From positions 1 to 6,225 of the forward strand of contig CAKZSF010000266.1 of NCBI GenBank assembly GCA_937920575.1: a stretch of DNA of 6,225 bases, written 5' to 3'. The translations under genes were made by a program, and so were the position numbers. Under the pieces are notes generated by a model. The model saw only the letters and a program-made list of their open reading frames with translations, made no database searches and was not told the DNA's origin. Shown piece by piece: positions 5,318 through 6,225 of the stretch. Every line of letters starts with the position of its first letter. The first letter of the stretch is position 1. This DNA is from an uncultured Sphingomonadaceae bacterium. GTDB lineage: Bacteria; Pseudomonadota; Alphaproteobacteria; Sphingomonadales; Sphingomonadaceae.

Positions 5318-6155
5318 GTTGCCCGGCCAATTCGTTGACAAAATGCCATGCGACGCGGCCTGAACGGGCACCCCGGCGCTTGGCCCATTCCAGCGCGGCG
5401 CGCTCACTCCAATCCAGTGCGTAATGCTCGGCATATCCGGCGATGATCGCGAGATACTCATCCTGCGTGCAATTGTGGAAGCCAATCGACAACCCAAAGC
5501 GGTCAGCCAGCGCGAGCAGATCATCCACCGCATCGCGCGGATTGAGTGGATCGTCCTGTTCGGCCGAATGGCGCGGCACAATCGCGCGCCTGTTGGATGT
5601 GACCGCCAGCCGGATATTGGCAGGGCGCGCCTCCACGCCACCCTCCAGCCAGCTGCGCATCTGGCGCGGCCCAATCGTATCGCCTTCACCAAAGCCGAGA
5701 TCATCGAGATAGATCAGAAATTGGCGCTCAATCCCTGCGAGCTCGCCAAACAAAGCGGGAATGTCGTCGAACGCTGATGCGCTAACCTGCACGAGGGCGA
5801 GCGATTCGGGGCCGGTCGACTGAACATCGAGCACAGCCGCGCGTATAAGCGCCGATTTGCCCATCCCGCGCGCTCCCCATAGCAGCATATCATGCGCTGC
5901 ATGGCCGCTGGCGAGGCGCGCAATGTTCGCGCACACGCTGTTCTTTTGCCGATCGATGCCCCTCAGATGCTCGAGCGCGGGTGCTTTGATGCTTTCAATT
6001 GCCCGTGCAGTATCGCCAATCCAAATATAGGCGGGTGCATTCAGCCAATCGGTTGCATTGGGGGCAGGGGGCGCAAGCCGCTCTAGCGCATCGGCGATGC
6101 GTTTCAGCAGCTCGCGCTCGGAACTCATGGCTTCACGCTCATCCGGCGAGCTCAT
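5295..6155 (-). CDS. DUF815-family AAA+ ATPase of unknown function
   Basis: The 286-residue protein matches the layout of the bacterial DUF815 P-loop ATPases. An N-terminal helix (about 11-28) is followed by the family's entry segment (LRGIDRQKNSVCANIARLASG, 64-84). Walker A GARGMGKS is at 94-101 (Lys100), Walker B FLIYLDDLGF at 146-155 (Asp151, Asp152) and a sensor-1-like TSNRR at 186-190. LADRFGLSIGF (216-226) carries the conserved DRFG arginine, and RSGRVAWHFVNEL (264-276) is the sensor-2-like C-terminal motif. AAA+ proteins of this type hydrolyse ATP to remodel a partner, but neither partner nor pathway is established for DUF815 to my knowledge. The longest start (6155) overlaps the upstream gene by 17 bases; an ATG at 6128, giving 277 residues starting MSSERELLKRI, avoids the overlap and is equally likely. 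Neither has a strong SD. The upstream overlap or 10-base gap implies an operon with that gene. Confidence 0.88.
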   Translation of the reverse strand: MSSPDEREAMSSERELLKRIADALERLAPPAPNATDWLNAPAYIWIGDTARAIESIKAPALEHLRGIDRQKNSVCANIARLASGHAAHDMLLWGARGMGKSALIRAAVLDVQSTGPESLALVQVSASAFDDIPALFGELAGIERQFLIYLDDLGFGEGDTIGPRQMRSWLEGGVEARPANIRLAVTSNRRAIVPRHSAEQDDPLNPRDAVDDLLALADRFGLSIGFHNCTQDEYLAIIAGYAEHYALDWSERAALEWAKRRGARSGRVAWHFVNELAGQQGCLIGD

Positions 6156-6225
6156 CCGCGCTCAGCGCATAAAACAGATCCGATCCGCCCCGCGCGGCTG
6201 CCGCCATACCCAGCGCCTCTGGTAC
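6139..6225 (-). CDS. Unidentified protein, C-terminal 28 residues (runs off the window)
   Basis: On the minus strand a frame is open from the right edge (6225) to TGA at 6139-6141, encoding 28 residues rich in Ala and Gly that include GGSDLFYALSADELAG at the end. This is too short to be identified. Its reality is supported by three points: the frame is uninterrupted to the edge, the composition looks like a real protein end, and the stop sits exactly where the next gene begins (17-base overlap with the ATG at 6155, or 10 bases before the ATG at 6128). It is probably co-transcribed with, and translationally coupled to, the ATPase, so its identity would be the best clue to the ATPase's pathway. 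Confidence 0.6.
   Translation of the reverse strand, partial: VPEALGMAAAARGGSDLFYALSADELAG

Noticed and set aside
5466..5480. Possible extra DnaA box (complement GCTTCCACA)
   Set aside because: Only 7 of 9 bases match, isolated within the ATPase gene.

Overview
This window reads as a chromosomal segment from a moderately GC-rich alphaproteobacterium, most likely a sphingomonad of the Erythrobacter type. That placement is an inference from protein character and from the gene order rsmG-parA-parB; no database search was possible. Most of the window is conserved, vertically inherited housekeeping sequence. I see no insertion sequence, phage gene, CRISPR array, toxin-antitoxin pair or complete tRNA/rRNA.

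Left part (1-1993, + strand): the 3' end of rsmG (16S rRNA G527 methyltransferase), then complete parA and parB. Each junction is a 4-base ATGA stop/start overlap, so the three genes form a tight, probably translationally coupled operon. A near-perfect parS centromere (119-134) lies inside the rsmG coding sequence, just upstream of parA. The partition ATPase, the CTP-dependent centromere-binding clamp and the DNA site they act on therefore sit together. Two DnaA-box-like 9-mers (19-39) lie in the same stretch.

Middle (1994-3260): a convergent intergenic region with a long imperfect inverted repeat and a second perfect hairpin. It is followed by a minus-strand gene for an exported glycine-zipper protein with a His/Cys-rich segment and a basic C-terminal 9-residue tandem repeat. 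The protein's role is unknown. Its 132-base upstream region holds a plausible promoter and a TTAA-N7-TTAG motif resembling a CtrA site.

Right part (3261-6225): a free methionine-(R)-sulfoxide reductase of the GAF family (minus strand) is divergent, across 63 bases, from a membrane-anchored sorbosone-dehydrogenase-like beta-propeller (PQQ-type, + strand). That gene converges on a DUF815-type AAA+ ATPase (minus strand), with a nested inverted repeat spanning the junction. The ATPase overlaps the last 28 codons of an unidentified upstream gene that runs off the window.

No clear new defence or metabolic system is present. The items most worth a second look are the coding-embedded parS, the repeat-tailed glycine-zipper protein and the uncharacterised ATPase pair at the right edge.
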